Below, piece after piece: positions 9,086 through 18,597 of a stretch of 64,000 nucleotides of DNA. The DNA comes from Amnibacterium sp. (GTDB lineage: Bacteria; Actinomycetota; Actinomycetes; Actinomycetales; Microbacteriaceae). Both the position numbers and the translations under genes were made by a program. The stretch is taken from contig NZ_JAODBE010000070.1 of assembly GCF_025463795.1 (NCBI RefSeq), positions 1 to 64,000 on the forward strand. The letters run 5' to 3'. Positions within the stretch are counted from its first letter, which is position 1, and each line of letters starts with the position of its first letter. A model generated the notes under the pieces. It saw nothing but the letters and a program-made list of their open reading frames with translations, did no database searches and was not told where the DNA came from.

Positions 9086-9886
9086 ATGTCCTCCGATGCG
9101 GAGATCTCGACGAGCACGCTCGTGTGCGTGCCGACCTACAACGAAGCCGAGTCGCTCCCGGTCCTGCTTCCGAGGATCGCTGCCGTGGCGCCGGAGGTCG
9201 AGGTGCTCGTCATCGACGACAACAGTCCTGACGGAACGGGTGCGATCGCGGATGGGTTCGCTGCTCGTGACCCGCGGGTGCATGTGCTGCACCGGACGGG
9301 CAAGGGCGGTCTCGGTGCGGCCTACCTGGCGGGATTCCGCTGGGGCCTCGACCACGGGTTCGACGTCGTCGTCGAGATGGACGCCGACGGCTCGCATCGG
9401 CCCGAAGATCTTCCGCGCCTGCTCGCGGCCCTGCAGGAGGCCGACGTCGTGCTCGGCACGAGATGGATGGAGGGCGGCGAGACCGTCAACTGGCCTTGGC
9501 CCCGCCGGCTCCTGTCACGGGCGGGCAATCTGTATGCGCGGGTGATGCTGCGGGTCGCCTGGCGGGACATCACCGGCGGGTTCCGCGCGTACCGATCGAC
9601 TGCGTTGCAGGCGCTCGACCTGGCCACGGTCCGCAGCGAGGGGTACTGCTTCCAGGTCGAACTCGCCCTTCGGGCAGGTGATGCCGAGCTGCTGGTTCGA
9701 GAGGTGCCGATCACCTTCGTCGAACGGGAACAGGGCTCGAGCAAGATGAGCCGCTCGATCGTGGTCGAAGCCATGCGACGGGTCACCGTATGGGGCGTCA
9801 TCCGAGCGTTCCGTGGTCTCTCCGGCAGACGGCGCCGGAAGGCGGCCGCTGCTGTGGGGCCGCGGCCGGGCGCGCTCGGCTCATAG
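9086..9886 (+). CDS. Polyprenol monophosphomannose synthase (GT2 family)
   Basis: VCVPTYNEAESLPVLLPRI...VLVIDDNSPDGTGAIADGFA...VVVEMDADGSHRPEDLPRLLAAL...DITGGFRAYR is diagnostic of dolichol/polyprenol-P-mannose synthases. Confidence 0.9.
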   Translation: MSSDAEISTSTLVCVPTYNEAESLPVLLPRIAAVAPEVEVLVIDDNSPDGTGAIADGFAARDPRVHVLHRTGKGGLGAAYLAGFRWGLDHGFDVVVEMDADGSHRPEDLPRLLAALQEADVVLGTRWMEGGETVNWPWPRRLLSRAGNLYARVMLRVAWRDITGGFRAYRSTALQALDLATVRSEGYCFQVELALRAGDAELLVREVPITFVEREQGSSKMSRSIVVEAMRRVTVWGVIRAFRGLSGRRRRKAAAAVGPRPGALGS

Positions 9887-9918
9887 TCTCCGGGTCCGGC
9901 GCTCCAGGCCGTCCTGCC

Positions 9919-10701
9919 ATGAGTGAGCCCTTCGCCTTCGGTCGCGACGACGCGACGGACGGCCGCCCGAGTCGGGTGCCATCCGCGACGCGGTCCTTCT
10001 GGGTGCTCACGGTGCTGACGATGGGATTCGGTGAGACGGCGTCCGACTTCCTCGTCGGCGTCGCCCCGGCACCGGGCCTCGTGCTGATCACCGTGGCCGT
10101 CGCCGGCGCGATGCTGGCACTGCGGATCCGCGGTCCTCGCGTCGCGTGGGTGTACTGGGCGGCCACGTTGGCAGTGAGCGTGGCCGGGGCGACCGGTGCC
10201 GGCGTGCTGCGCCGGTCGCTCGGGCTCTCGGACAGCCTTCTCAGCGCGGAGCTCGCGGTCGTCCTCGGCGTCGTCCTCCTGATCTGGCGTCGCAGCGAGG
10301 GCACCGTGGCGGCGGGACAGGTCTCCACGGTCCGAAGGGAGCTGTACTTCTGGGGTGCGGGGCTGGCAACGGTCGCACTCGGGACGGTGGTGGCCGACTG
10401 GACGGCGGTGGCGCTGCAGCTCGGGTACGTGGATTCCGGCATCGCGTTCGCGGCCCTGCTCCTGCTGCCCGTGATCACCCGCCGCGCACTCGGCCTGGAT
10501 CCCGTGGTGGCGTTCTGGTGCGCGTACGTGCTCGCTCGACCGCTCGGAGCATCGCTTTCGGACTGGATCGCTCTGCCCACCGGCCGAGGAGGCCTCGGGT
10601 CGGGTGACGGTCCCGTGGCACTGATCGAACTGGTGGTCGTGGGCCTCCTGGTCGCACGGCTTCGGCGGTGTGGGATCGGCGGGGTGGTCGCGACCCGCTG
10701 A
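9919..10701 (+). CDS. DUF347/COG4705-like membrane protein
   Basis: FWVLTVLTMGFGETASDFL and ELYFWGAGLATVALGTVVADW are the repeated motif of this family; several TM segments. Confidence 0.7.
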   Translation: MSEPFAFGRDDATDGRPSRVPSATRSFWVLTVLTMGFGETASDFLVGVAPAPGLVLITVAVAGAMLALRIRGPRVAWVYWAATLAVSVAGATGAGVLRRSLGLSDSLLSAELAVVLGVVLLIWRRSEGTVAAGQVSTVRRELYFWGAGLATVALGTVVADWTAVALQLGYVDSGIAFAALLLLPVITRRALGLDPVVAFWCAYVLARPLGASLSDWIALPTGRGGLGSGDGPVALIELVVVGLLVARLRRCGIGGVVATR

Positions 10702-10853
10702 GTCGCACCGTCCGGGTGCTCCGCGGTCGCTGCTGCGCGGTCCGGACCGCGGTCGGACCGTTTCTTGCCGGATTCTCTGCAGGCCGTCCGTACGGTCGCT
10801 CTCGCCCCGATCGGGATCCCAGCCCCGGTCGGGGCTCGAGCGAGCAGGAGTTG

Positions 10854-11612
10854 ATGCACCGGATGAGCGAGCGAACGTCGGCGGTACGAGCACGCGGGCT
10901 GCGGAAGGTCTACGGCGACGGCGGGGGCGAGGTCGCCGCGCTGCGGGAGGTCGATCTCGACATCGAGGTGGGGCGGCTCACGGCGATCATGGGCCCGAGT
11001 GGTTCGGGCAAGTCGACCCTGATGCACCTGCTGGCCGGTCTGGACAAGCCCACCTCCGGGTCCGTCTGGTACGGCGACCTCGACATCACCGCGATGGACG
11101 ACCACCGGCTCACCGCCCTGCGTCGGACCGAGATCGGGTTCGTGTTCCAGGCGTTCAACCTGGTGCCGACCTTGACCGTTCTCGAGAACGTGCTCCTGCC
11201 GTTCGACCTCGCGGGCACGAAGCTCGACGCGGGACGGCGCCGCTGGATCGACGAGCGGACGGCGGAGCTCGGATTGACGCCCTTGCTCGCCCGGCGGCCG
11301 CACCAGTTGTCCGGTGGCCAGCAGCAGCGCGTCGCGATCGCGAGAGCGCTGGCGATCCGGCCCCGGCTGATCTTCGCGGACGAGCCCACCGGCAACCTCG
11401 ACTCACGGACGGGCCGCGAGGTCCTCTCCATGCTCCAGGCCGCGACCCGCGACCACGGGCAGGCGGTCGTGCTCGTCACGCATGACGCGGCGGCCGCCGC
11501 TCATGCGGACCGGGTCGTCTTCATCTCCGACGGATCGATCGTGCACGACGTCGGGAAGACGGACGCGTCGACGCTGTCCGAGATGGTGCTCGAACTGGCC
11601 GGTCACCGGTGA
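10854..11612 (+). CDS. ABC transporter ATP-binding protein (LolD/MacB-type)
   Basis: Walker A GPSGSGKST, LSGGQQQRVAIARAL signature, Walker B LIFADEPTGNLD. Confidence 0.93.
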   Translation: MHRMSERTSAVRARGLRKVYGDGGGEVAALREVDLDIEVGRLTAIMGPSGSGKSTLMHLLAGLDKPTSGSVWYGDLDITAMDDHRLTALRRTEIGFVFQAFNLVPTLTVLENVLLPFDLAGTKLDAGRRRWIDERTAELGLTPLLARRPHQLSGGQQQRVAIARALAIRPRLIFADEPTGNLDSRTGREVLSMLQAATRDHGQAVVLVTHDAAAAAHADRVVFISDGSIVHDVGKTDASTLSEMVLELAGHR

Positions 11613-13027
11613 TCCGCCTCACGCTGCGTGAGCTGCGGGTCGCCCCCGCACAGTACGTCGCGACCGTGATCGTGACGACGATCGGAGCCGTGCTGGCCAC
11701 CATCGTCATCGAGACGGACCGGGTGCTCGGCAGCCAGTCGTCGGCAGGCGGGTTCACGCGCCACGGATTCGTGCGGCTCCTGCTCGATGTCCTCGGCTCG
11801 GTGTTCCTGTTCGTGGCGATCTTCGTCTCGTGCATCGTCATCGCGAACACCTTCGGCATCGTGATGACCGCCCGTGCACGACGTATCGCTCTGCTCCGTC
11901 TGCTCGGAGCCGAGGGGCGCACGCTGCGCCGGGGCGTGGCGCTGGAAGGCGTCATCGTCGGGGCGGTCGGCGGGGTGCTGGGGACCGCCGTCGGGCTCAC
12001 CGTGGCCGGGATCCTCGTCTCGGCCCTGACTGCAGCCGGCACCTTCGTGCCCGCACCGTCACCGCTGTGGACACCCCTGCTGCTCGCGCCCGTCGGCGTC
12101 TCGATCGTCACGACCGGTGCCGCGGCATGGTTCGGTTCTCGGCGTGTGGCAGCGGTCACCCCGCTGGAGGCGACGGGAACCAGCCAGGAGGCCTCGCAAG
12201 CCGACCTGCGCCGCCGGTCCCACCCATGGATCGGCTACACCTGCCTCGGTGGAGGGCTGCTGATCCTGCTCGCGGGAGTGGCGATCGGGTCGAGGACGCC
12301 GTTCGGACTGTTCGTCGCCGCCCCGGGCGGGGCGTTGAGCTTCCTCGGCTTCGTCCTCGGCTCGTCGAGCTTCCTCCCACCCGTGCTCCGCATCGTCGGC
12401 GGCCTCTTCGGGCGCTCCGCTCCGGTCGCACTGGCCAGAGCGAACGCGTTGCGTCATCCGGCACGCAGCGCACGGTCCACCGTCGGGCTCGTGATCGGCG
12501 TGACGCTGGTCACGATGTTCGCTGTCGCGGCGGCCTGCTTCAACACAGAAGCGGGCGCCGTCGCGGCCTCCGCGCCGCCGCAGGAGGCGGCGAGCGACAA
12601 CAACTTCGTCGCGCTCGTCCTCGGCATCCTCGGCGTGCTGATCGGGTTCTCGCTCGCGATCGCCGCCGTGGGACTGGTCAACAGCCTGTCGCTGAGCGTG
12701 CTCCAGCGGCGTCGCGAGATCGGTCTGCTGCGCGCCCTCGGACTCGACCGGCGCCAGATCCGGGTGATGGTGCTGGTCGAGAGCCTGCAGCTCACCATCG
12801 CCGGCGGCGCCGTCGGTCTCGTGCTCGGCGTCGTCTACGGCTGGGCGGCCGCGCTCACCGCTCTGTCGTCGGATCACCACATCGGCGGCTACTTCCTTCC
12901 GACGATCCCGCTCGTCCTCGTCGTGGTCGTGCTGGTCGCTGCAGCCGTCCTGGCGGTTCTCGCCTCACTCGTGCCCGCTCGGCGCGCCACCGCGGTCTCG
13001 CCGGTGACCGCTCTGGCCGTGGAGTAG
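11609..13027 (+). CDS. FtsX-like ABC transporter permease
   Basis: 4-bp overlap with the ATPase; LQRRREIGLLRALGLDRRQIRVMVLVESLQLTIAGGAVGLVLGV is the FtsX/MacB permease motif. Confidence 0.9.
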   Translation: MIRLTLRELRVAPAQYVATVIVTTIGAVLATIVIETDRVLGSQSSAGGFTRHGFVRLLLDVLGSVFLFVAIFVSCIVIANTFGIVMTARARRIALLRLLGAEGRTLRRGVALEGVIVGAVGGVLGTAVGLTVAGILVSALTAAGTFVPAPSPLWTPLLLAPVGVSIVTTGAAAWFGSRRVAAVTPLEATGTSQEASQADLRRRSHPWIGYTCLGGGLLILLAGVAIGSRTPFGLFVAAPGGALSFLGFVLGSSSFLPPVLRIVGGLFGRSAPVALARANALRHPARSARSTVGLVIGVTLVTMFAVAAACFNTEAGAVAASAPPQEAASDNNFVALVLGILGVLIGFSLAIAAVGLVNSLSLSVLQRRREIGLLRALGLDRRQIRVMVLVESLQLTIAGGAVGLVLGVVYGWAAALTALSSDHHIGGYFLPTIPLVLVVVVLVAAAVLAVLASLVPARRATAVSPVTALAVE

Positions 13028-13093
13028 CGCCCGCGCAGGGCAGGCCCACGATCTGCTCGACGACGGACGGTGGGACCGGCGCGCCGACCGGTC

Positions 13094-13122
13094 GAGGCTC
13101 GGATCGAGCCGATCCGAGCCTC
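13094..13122. terminator. Stem-loop between convergent genes (candidate bidirectional terminator)
   Basis: Perfect 12-bp stem GAGGCTCGGATC-gagcc-GATCCGAGCCTC located between the stop codons at 13027(+) and 13124(-). Confidence 0.65.
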
Positions 13123-13123
13123 C

Positions 13124-13996
13124 CTACTTCCAGACGTCGGTGATCGGAGCGCCGGCGGCACCGATCAGGCCGAGGCGGGAGGCGGCCTCCACCGTGTGCA
13201 ACAGGCGATAGTGATCCACCGTCTCCCCGTACACGCCGGGCCTCACGTTCGCCCCGTAGATCGTCGTGAGGATCCGATTGGGGGACGTCCCGTCGTCTTC
13301 GTCGAAGGTGACGATCAGGAGCGAGTTGTGCGCCGGCGCCCAGTCCCTGTATGCGGAGAGATGGGCGGCCAGCCACGTGTCGCCGGCAGACACGGAACCG
13401 TCGTGCATGTCGTGATCGAGGTTCGGGACCACCATCGAGACCGACGGAAGATCGGCGAAGTTCGTCGGGAAGGCACGGAACGGCAGATTGTGCTTCGCGC
13501 CACTCGTCGCTCTGAAGTCCGCGAGGGGATTGTGCTTGCGCACGTACCGGCCGGAGGCGCACCCGGTGTATCCCGGGCGGGGAAGGCCCTCGGAGTAGAT
13601 GCTCACGGAGCGTCCCGCGGCGAGCAGCTGAGATCCGAGCGACGGCTGGTCGCCCAGGTCCACCGGGCACCTGTCGGAATCGACGCCCTGCAACGACCCC
13701 GACCAGAGGGCGAGGTAGTTCGGTTGACTCGGGTGGGTCTCGGCGCGGAAGTCGCTGAACGTGGCTCCGCCCCGTGCCAAGCCGGAGAGGAAGGGCATCC
13801 CTTCGACCTGGCTGCGCGCCTTGTTCTCCTCCACGACGATGACGATGTGATCGAACCGTGGTACCCGCGCGGCTGCCGCCGAGTCCGAAGGCGAGGGTCC
13901 CTGCGGTGCGCAGCCGGTCAGGGCCGCCACGAGCACGAGTGCCAGGCCGACGGCCGGGCGCCGGCGGGCCCTCCTGGTCGAGGTCATCGACCTCAT
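13124..13996 (-). CDS. Phosphoesterase (acid phosphatase/phospholipase C-like) family lipoprotein
   Basis: Signal/lipobox LVLVAALTGCAPQ; FDHIVIVVEENKARSQVEGMPFL...SQPNYLALWSG...VMPNLDHDMH-like motif...IVTFDEDDG. Confidence 0.82.
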   Translation of the reverse strand: MRSMTSTRRARRRPAVGLALVLVAALTGCAPQGPSPSDSAAAARVPRFDHIVIVVEENKARSQVEGMPFLSGLARGGATFSDFRAETHPSQPNYLALWSGSLQGVDSDRCPVDLGDQPSLGSQLLAAGRSVSIYSEGLPRPGYTGCASGRYVRKHNPLADFRATSGAKHNLPFRAFPTNFADLPSVSMVVPNLDHDMHDGSVSAGDTWLAAHLSAYRDWAPAHNSLLIVTFDEDDGTSPNRILTTIYGANVRPGVYGETVDHYRLLHTVEAASRLGLIGAAGAPITDVWK

Positions 13997-14400
13997 GGTC
14001 GGCCCGTGTGAGCCGGACGTGGCGAGGACGTGGATGCACGACGCGCGTGAACCCGGCGGCCCCTCGGCCTGCCGTGCGGGCTCTCGACCCGACCGAGTCC
14101 GGCCACGACCCACTTCCTCACGATCGGTGAACGCCATCGCCGCTGGACCGGCCCCTCGACCGCGCAAGCGCGTGCTGAGAGGACACCCGAGCGGTGGCAC
14201 CTCGGTGCCGGTTCCATGATGGAAGGGCGGTACTGATCAACCCTTGAGGAAGTGGACGGCCGAGCGGGCGGTGAGGCCTCCGGCGACAGGTGGTGCGCCT
14301 GCGTCATCGACGGCTGCCCGTCGCCGGGGTCGCCGCTGATCGGTCAGGCGAAGGGCCTCGGGTGTCCCGACGGCCGGCTCACCGAGCCCCCCTCGCGGGT

Positions 14401-15696
14401 TCACAGCAGCAAGCGGAGCGGCTCCTCGATCCGCTGCACGAAGGCAGCCGTCCATCGCGCCGCGACGGCGCCGTCGATCACGCGATGATCGGCGGAGAGC
14501 GTCACCGTCATCACACTGCCGACGCCGAGCGCACCGTCGTCGACCACGGGCCGCTGTGCGACGGCGCCGACGGCCAGGATGCCGGCCTGGGGTGGATTGA
14601 TGATGGCGCTGAACTCCTTCACGCCGTACATCCCGAGGTTCGAGATGGCGAAGCTCCCACCCTCGAGCTCGTGCTGCTTCAGCCGGCCCGCTTTGGCTCG
14701 CGCGACGAGGTCCGCTGCTGCGGCGCTCACCTGGGTGAGGGACATGCTCTCCACTCCACGGAGCACGGGCGTCACGAGCCCGTTCGGCACCGCGACAGCC
14801 ATGGCCACATCGGCGGTGGCGAAGCGGCGGACCGCGGTCCCGGCCCACGCCACGTTGGCCTCCGGCACGTCCATGAGGGCGCCGGCAGCGGCTTTGACGA
14901 CGAGGTCGTTCACCGAGATGTGGACCTCGTCGAACGCGTTCAGCTGACGACGGAGGTCGAGCAGCCCGTCCACTCGGCAGTCCGCGACGACGTAGAAGTG
15001 CGGGATGGTCGTCTTGCTCTCGGTGAGCCGTCGGGCGATGGCGCGGCGCATCCCGCTGAGTGGCAGATCGACGAAGGCGGCGGGTGGGCCGCCGGGGCCG
15101 GCCTGGACGGCCGGCGAAGGCGCTGGCTGCTTCGGCGAGCCTGTCGGCGTCCTCGTCTCCGATGCGGCGGCCCCTTGCCCGGCGGCCGTCGCTTCGAGGT
15201 CGCGCCGGACGATGCGACCGTCGGGCCCGGTTCCGGTGAGGAGCGCGAGGTCGATACCCCGTTCGCGAGCGAGTCGCCGCACGATCGGGCTCGCGAAGCG
15301 CCGCTCCGCGGCCCGGTGCCCGCCCCGCTCGCTCGGCAGCAGGTCAGGGGCGTCGGCGAGCGGGGACGGCTCGGGATCGGGTGCCGTCTCCGGTTCGGGC
15401 GCACGCTGCTGCGAGCCGTCGGCCGGTCCCGGCTCCTCCCGCACCCGCGTGGCCTCGTCCGCCGCACCGATGATCGCGATCGGTTCGCCGACCGCCACCG
15501 GCTGGCCTTCTGAGACGAGCAGCTCGAGAACGACGCCTTCCGTCTCCGCCGCGTACTCGACCACGGCCTTCTCGGTCTCGACCTCGGCGAGCGGTTCTCC
15601 CACCCCGATCGACTGGCCCGGGGTCACCAGCCAGCTCTGGATCGCGGCCTCCGACGCACCTGCGAGCACCTCGGGCATGCGCACCACGGTGGCCAT
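14401..15696 (-). CDS. Dihydrolipoamide acyltransferase (E2) of a 2-oxoacid dehydrogenase complex
   Basis: Lipoyl domain GEPLAEVETEKAVVEYAAETEGVVLELLV, peripheral-subunit binding domain ASPIVRRLARERGIDLALLTGTGPDGRIVRRDLE, catalytic SADHRVIDGAVAARW. Confidence 0.92.
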   Translation of the reverse strand: MATVVRMPEVLAGASEAAIQSWLVTPGQSIGVGEPLAEVETEKAVVEYAAETEGVVLELLVSEGQPVAVGEPIAIIGAADEATRVREEPGPADGSQQRAPEPETAPDPEPSPLADAPDLLPSERGGHRAAERRFASPIVRRLARERGIDLALLTGTGPDGRIVRRDLEATAAGQGAAASETRTPTGSPKQPAPSPAVQAGPGGPPAAFVDLPLSGMRRAIARRLTESKTTIPHFYVVADCRVDGLLDLRRQLNAFDEVHISVNDLVVKAAAGALMDVPEANVAWAGTAVRRFATADVAMAVAVPNGLVTPVLRGVESMSLTQVSAAAADLVARAKAGRLKQHELEGGSFAISNLGMYGVKEFSAIINPPQAGILAVGAVAQRPVVDDGALGVGSVMTVTLSADHRVIDGAVAARWTAAFVQRIEEPLRLLL

Positions 15697-17882
15697 CAGC
15701 GTCCACCCATCCGGCGCACGGCCTCCTCGAGGCCGCGGACGACCTCCTCGGTCCGGGCGATGGCGGCTCGTTCCAGCACCTTGGAGATGCTGGGGCTGGC
15801 TTCGCCGCCGGTGACGCGCAGCACCGGCTGATCCAGCCAGTCGAAGAACCGCCGCTGCACCTCGTCGGCCAGCCACCCGCCGTACGAGGTGCCGAGGGCG
15901 CCCTGCTCGACGATGAGGACCGCGTTGGTCTTCCGGACGCTTTCGCCGATCGTGTCCCAATCGATCGAGGCGCGGTCCAGCCAGCGGAGGTCGATCACCT
16001 CCGCGTCGACGCCCGTCTGCTGCACTGCCTCGAGCGCGTGCCGCACCATCGAGAGATAGCTGAGCACGGTGACGTCCGCGCCCTCTCGTCGGACCGCAGC
16101 CCGTCCGATCGGCAGCCGGTAGTCGAGATCACCGGCCGGGGCCTCCTCCGGGAGGGCGTACAGGTCGACGTGCTCGATCACGAGAACGGGGTCGTCGAGG
16201 GCGAGGGCGGTGTTCATGAGCCCGATGTAGTCCGCCGCGGTCGAGGGGGCGACGATCCGCCACCCGGGTGAGGTCGAGAAGATCCCGGCCGGGTCCATCA
16301 GGTGCTGGGAGCCGTATCCCGATCCCATCGCCACCTTCGTGCGCAGGACGAGCGGGACCGGGTTGACACCGCCGAACATGTGGCGCGCCTTGCCGATCTG
16401 GTTGAACACCTGATCGGCCGCGACCCAGAGGAAGTCGGGGTACATGAACTCGACCACCGGCCGGAACCGGCCGTCGAGGGCCACCCCTCCTGCCAGGCCT
16501 GCGAACGCGTTCTCGCTGATCGGGGTGCCGAGCACCCTGCCCGGGTAGGCCTTGGCCAGGCCCTTCGTCGCGCCGTTCGTGCCGCCGTTCAACCGGTGCA
16601 CGTCCTCGCCGAGCACGATGATCCTCGGATCCTCGGCCATGCGCCGGTCCATCACACCCGCGACGAAGTCGACGAACCTGCCGCTGTCCTTCGGTCCCTC
16701 GTCGTCGAGCGGCTCCAGGAAGCGCCCGCCGGCGAGCTCGCTGCCGTCGCCGCGGATGCCGACGTCGACGAACTCGGGGTCCGGCCAGAGCTCCGGCCGG
16801 ATGCGCCGCTTGCCCGCGGCGTCGGGATCGGGCTCGGTGAGGCGATCGGCGACCTCGCGCATCGCCTCGACCGCCTGGGTGCGCACCGAGGCGATCTCCG
16901 CCTCGCCGATCAGGCCGAGCCCGAGCATCTCGCTCCCGACGCGCTCCAACGGGTCGCGAGCACGCCACTCGGCCTCCTCGGTCTTGGCGCGGTACCCGAA
17001 CGCGCTGCCGTGGTACGGGCCGTTCTGGTGGAAGAACCGGTACACCTCCGCCTCGACGACCGCCGGACCGCCACCGCCTCGGATGCGGTCGCCGACTTCC
17101 GTCATCGCGAGGTGGACGGCCAGTGGATCCATGCCGTCGACCCGCCAGGAGGGGATGCCGAATCCCGGCCCGCGCCCGGAGAGGCGGTGCTCGCCGGTGG
17201 CCTCCGCCACGGTGGTCGACACGGCGTAGAGGTTGTTCTCGATGAAGAAGACGAAGGGGAGCGTCCACGCGGCGGCGAGGTTCATCGTCTCCAGGACGGA
17301 GCCGATGTTCACCGCGCCGTCACCGAAGTAGCTGACGGTGAGATCCGTCGTTCCGGACTGCCGCTGGGCGTAGGAGTTGCCCGCGCCCATCGGCACACCG
17401 CCACCGACGATCGCGTTCGTGCCGAGGGCGCCCGCTTCGAGCCACTGCAGGTGCATCGATCCCCCGCGTCCGGCGCAGAACCCCTGCGCGAGCCCCAGGA
17501 TCTCGGCGAGCGTCCGCTGCAGCACCCGGTCGACGTCGCCGGTGACGAGGGCGCTCAGGTCCAGGTCTCCCCCGGTCACGTGGGTGAGCGCCTTCGCGAG
17601 GAACTGATGGTGCCCCCGGTGCGACCCGTTGACGCCGTCGGACGATCGCAGGCCGATGATCGAGCCGACCGCGCCGCCCTCCTGGCCGATGCTCGAGTGG
17701 GCCGGCCCGTGCACGAGGCCCTCCCCCGCGAGCTCGAGCACGGTCTCCTCGAACGCGCGGATCAGGTGCAGCTCGGCCAGCATGCCCCCGAGCAGCGCCG
17801 GATCGGCCGCCCGCCAGTCCTCCGGGGTGCTTTCGAGACGCACCCACGGCACGGCTGCTTCGAGTCGTTCATGCTTCGGCAT
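15696..17882 (-). CDS. 2-oxoacid dehydrogenase E1, fused alpha and beta subunits
   Basis: TPP motif YFGDGAVNIGSVLETMNLAAAW...FFIENNLYAVST (alpha) followed in the same ORF by RIIVLGEDVHRLNGGTNGATKGLAKAYPGRVLGTPISENAFAGLAGGVAL (beta). Start ATG at 17882. Confidence 0.9.
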   Translation of the reverse strand: MPKHERLEAAVPWVRLESTPEDWRAADPALLGGMLAELHLIRAFEETVLELAGEGLVHGPAHSSIGQEGGAVGSIIGLRSSDGVNGSHRGHHQFLAKALTHVTGGDLDLSALVTGDVDRVLQRTLAEILGLAQGFCAGRGGSMHLQWLEAGALGTNAIVGGGVPMGAGNSYAQRQSGTTDLTVSYFGDGAVNIGSVLETMNLAAAWTLPFVFFIENNLYAVSTTVAEATGEHRLSGRGPGFGIPSWRVDGMDPLAVHLAMTEVGDRIRGGGGPAVVEAEVYRFFHQNGPYHGSAFGYRAKTEEAEWRARDPLERVGSEMLGLGLIGEAEIASVRTQAVEAMREVADRLTEPDPDAAGKRRIRPELWPDPEFVDVGIRGDGSELAGGRFLEPLDDEGPKDSGRFVDFVAGVMDRRMAEDPRIIVLGEDVHRLNGGTNGATKGLAKAYPGRVLGTPISENAFAGLAGGVALDGRFRPVVEFMYPDFLWVAADQVFNQIGKARHMFGGVNPVPLVLRTKVAMGSGYGSQHLMDPAGIFSTSPGWRIVAPSTAADYIGLMNTALALDDPVLVIEHVDLYALPEEAPAGDLDYRLPIGRAAVRREGADVTVLSYLSMVRHALEAVQQTGVDAEVIDLRWLDRASIDWDTIGESVRKTNAVLIVEQGALGTSYGGWLADEVQRRFFDWLDQPVLRVTGGEASPSISKVLERAAIARTEEVVRGLEEAVRRMGGR

Positions 17883-17948
17883 CGTCCAGGTCGTCCCAAC
17901 GTCGTCGGTGGGCCCGCGTCGCGGCGAGCGAGGCCAGTGTATGGACTC

Positions 17949-18023
17949 ATTGGCGACAATCTCAACGGCCCCTCGCCCGAAATACGCGAAATCGGGTACA
18001 GTGGGCCGCACGTTGTATCCAAT
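17949..18023. promoter_or_regulatory. Candidate paired operators ATTGGNNACAA between divergent E1 and VOC genes
   Basis: ATTGGCGACAAT at 17949-17960 (+) and TTGTATCCAAT at 18013-18023, whose reverse complement is ATTGGATACAA. Confidence 0.5.
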
Positions 18024-18036
18024 CAAGGAGGATCGG

Positions 18037-18564
18037 ATGGGGCTTCCCGGCCTGCGCGGCACCGACCACATCGGCTTCACCGTGCCGGATCTGGACGAGG
18101 CCGATCACTTCTTCACCCAGGTCATCGGCTGCGAGCGCGTCTACTCGCTCGGCCCGTTCGAGCACCCGGACGACGACTGGATGCAGGAGCGTCTCGGCGT
18201 GCACCCCCGAACAGTCATGCGACGTCTGCACTTCTACCGCTGCGGACACGGCTCGAACTTCGAGGTCTTCTCCTACGACGCAGCGGACGGGCAGCGCCCG
18301 CAGCCGCGGAACAGCGATCTCGGCGGCCATCACCTCGCGTTCTACGTCGACGACATGGACGCGGGCGTGGCGCACCTGCACGCGAACGGGATCCGCGTGC
18401 TCGGGGAGCCGACGCGCAGCAGCAACGCCAGCGAGGGGCAGCGGTGGGTCTACTTCCTGTCCCCCTGGGGCATGCAGTTCGAGCTGGTGAGCTTCCCCGA
18501 CGGGAAGGCCTACGAGCGGGACGCCCCGGTGCTGCTCTGGCACCCCACCCATCCGGCCGACTGA
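18037..18564 (+). CDS. VOC (glyoxalase/extradiol dioxygenase-fold) family protein
   Basis: GTDHIGFTVPDLDEADHFFTQVIGCE...GHHLAFYVDDMDAGVAHLHANGIRV...WVYFLSPWGMQFELVSFPDGKAYE; RBS aaggagga upstream of ATG. Confidence 0.85.
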   Translation: MGLPGLRGTDHIGFTVPDLDEADHFFTQVIGCERVYSLGPFEHPDDDWMQERLGVHPRTVMRRLHFYRCGHGSNFEVFSYDAADGQRPQPRNSDLGGHHLAFYVDDMDAGVAHLHANGIRVLGEPTRSSNASEGQRWVYFLSPWGMQFELVSFPDGKAYERDAPVLLWHPTHPAD

Positions 18565-18597
18565 CCCCACCGGCTGTCTGAGAACGGGAGGAGCGCG

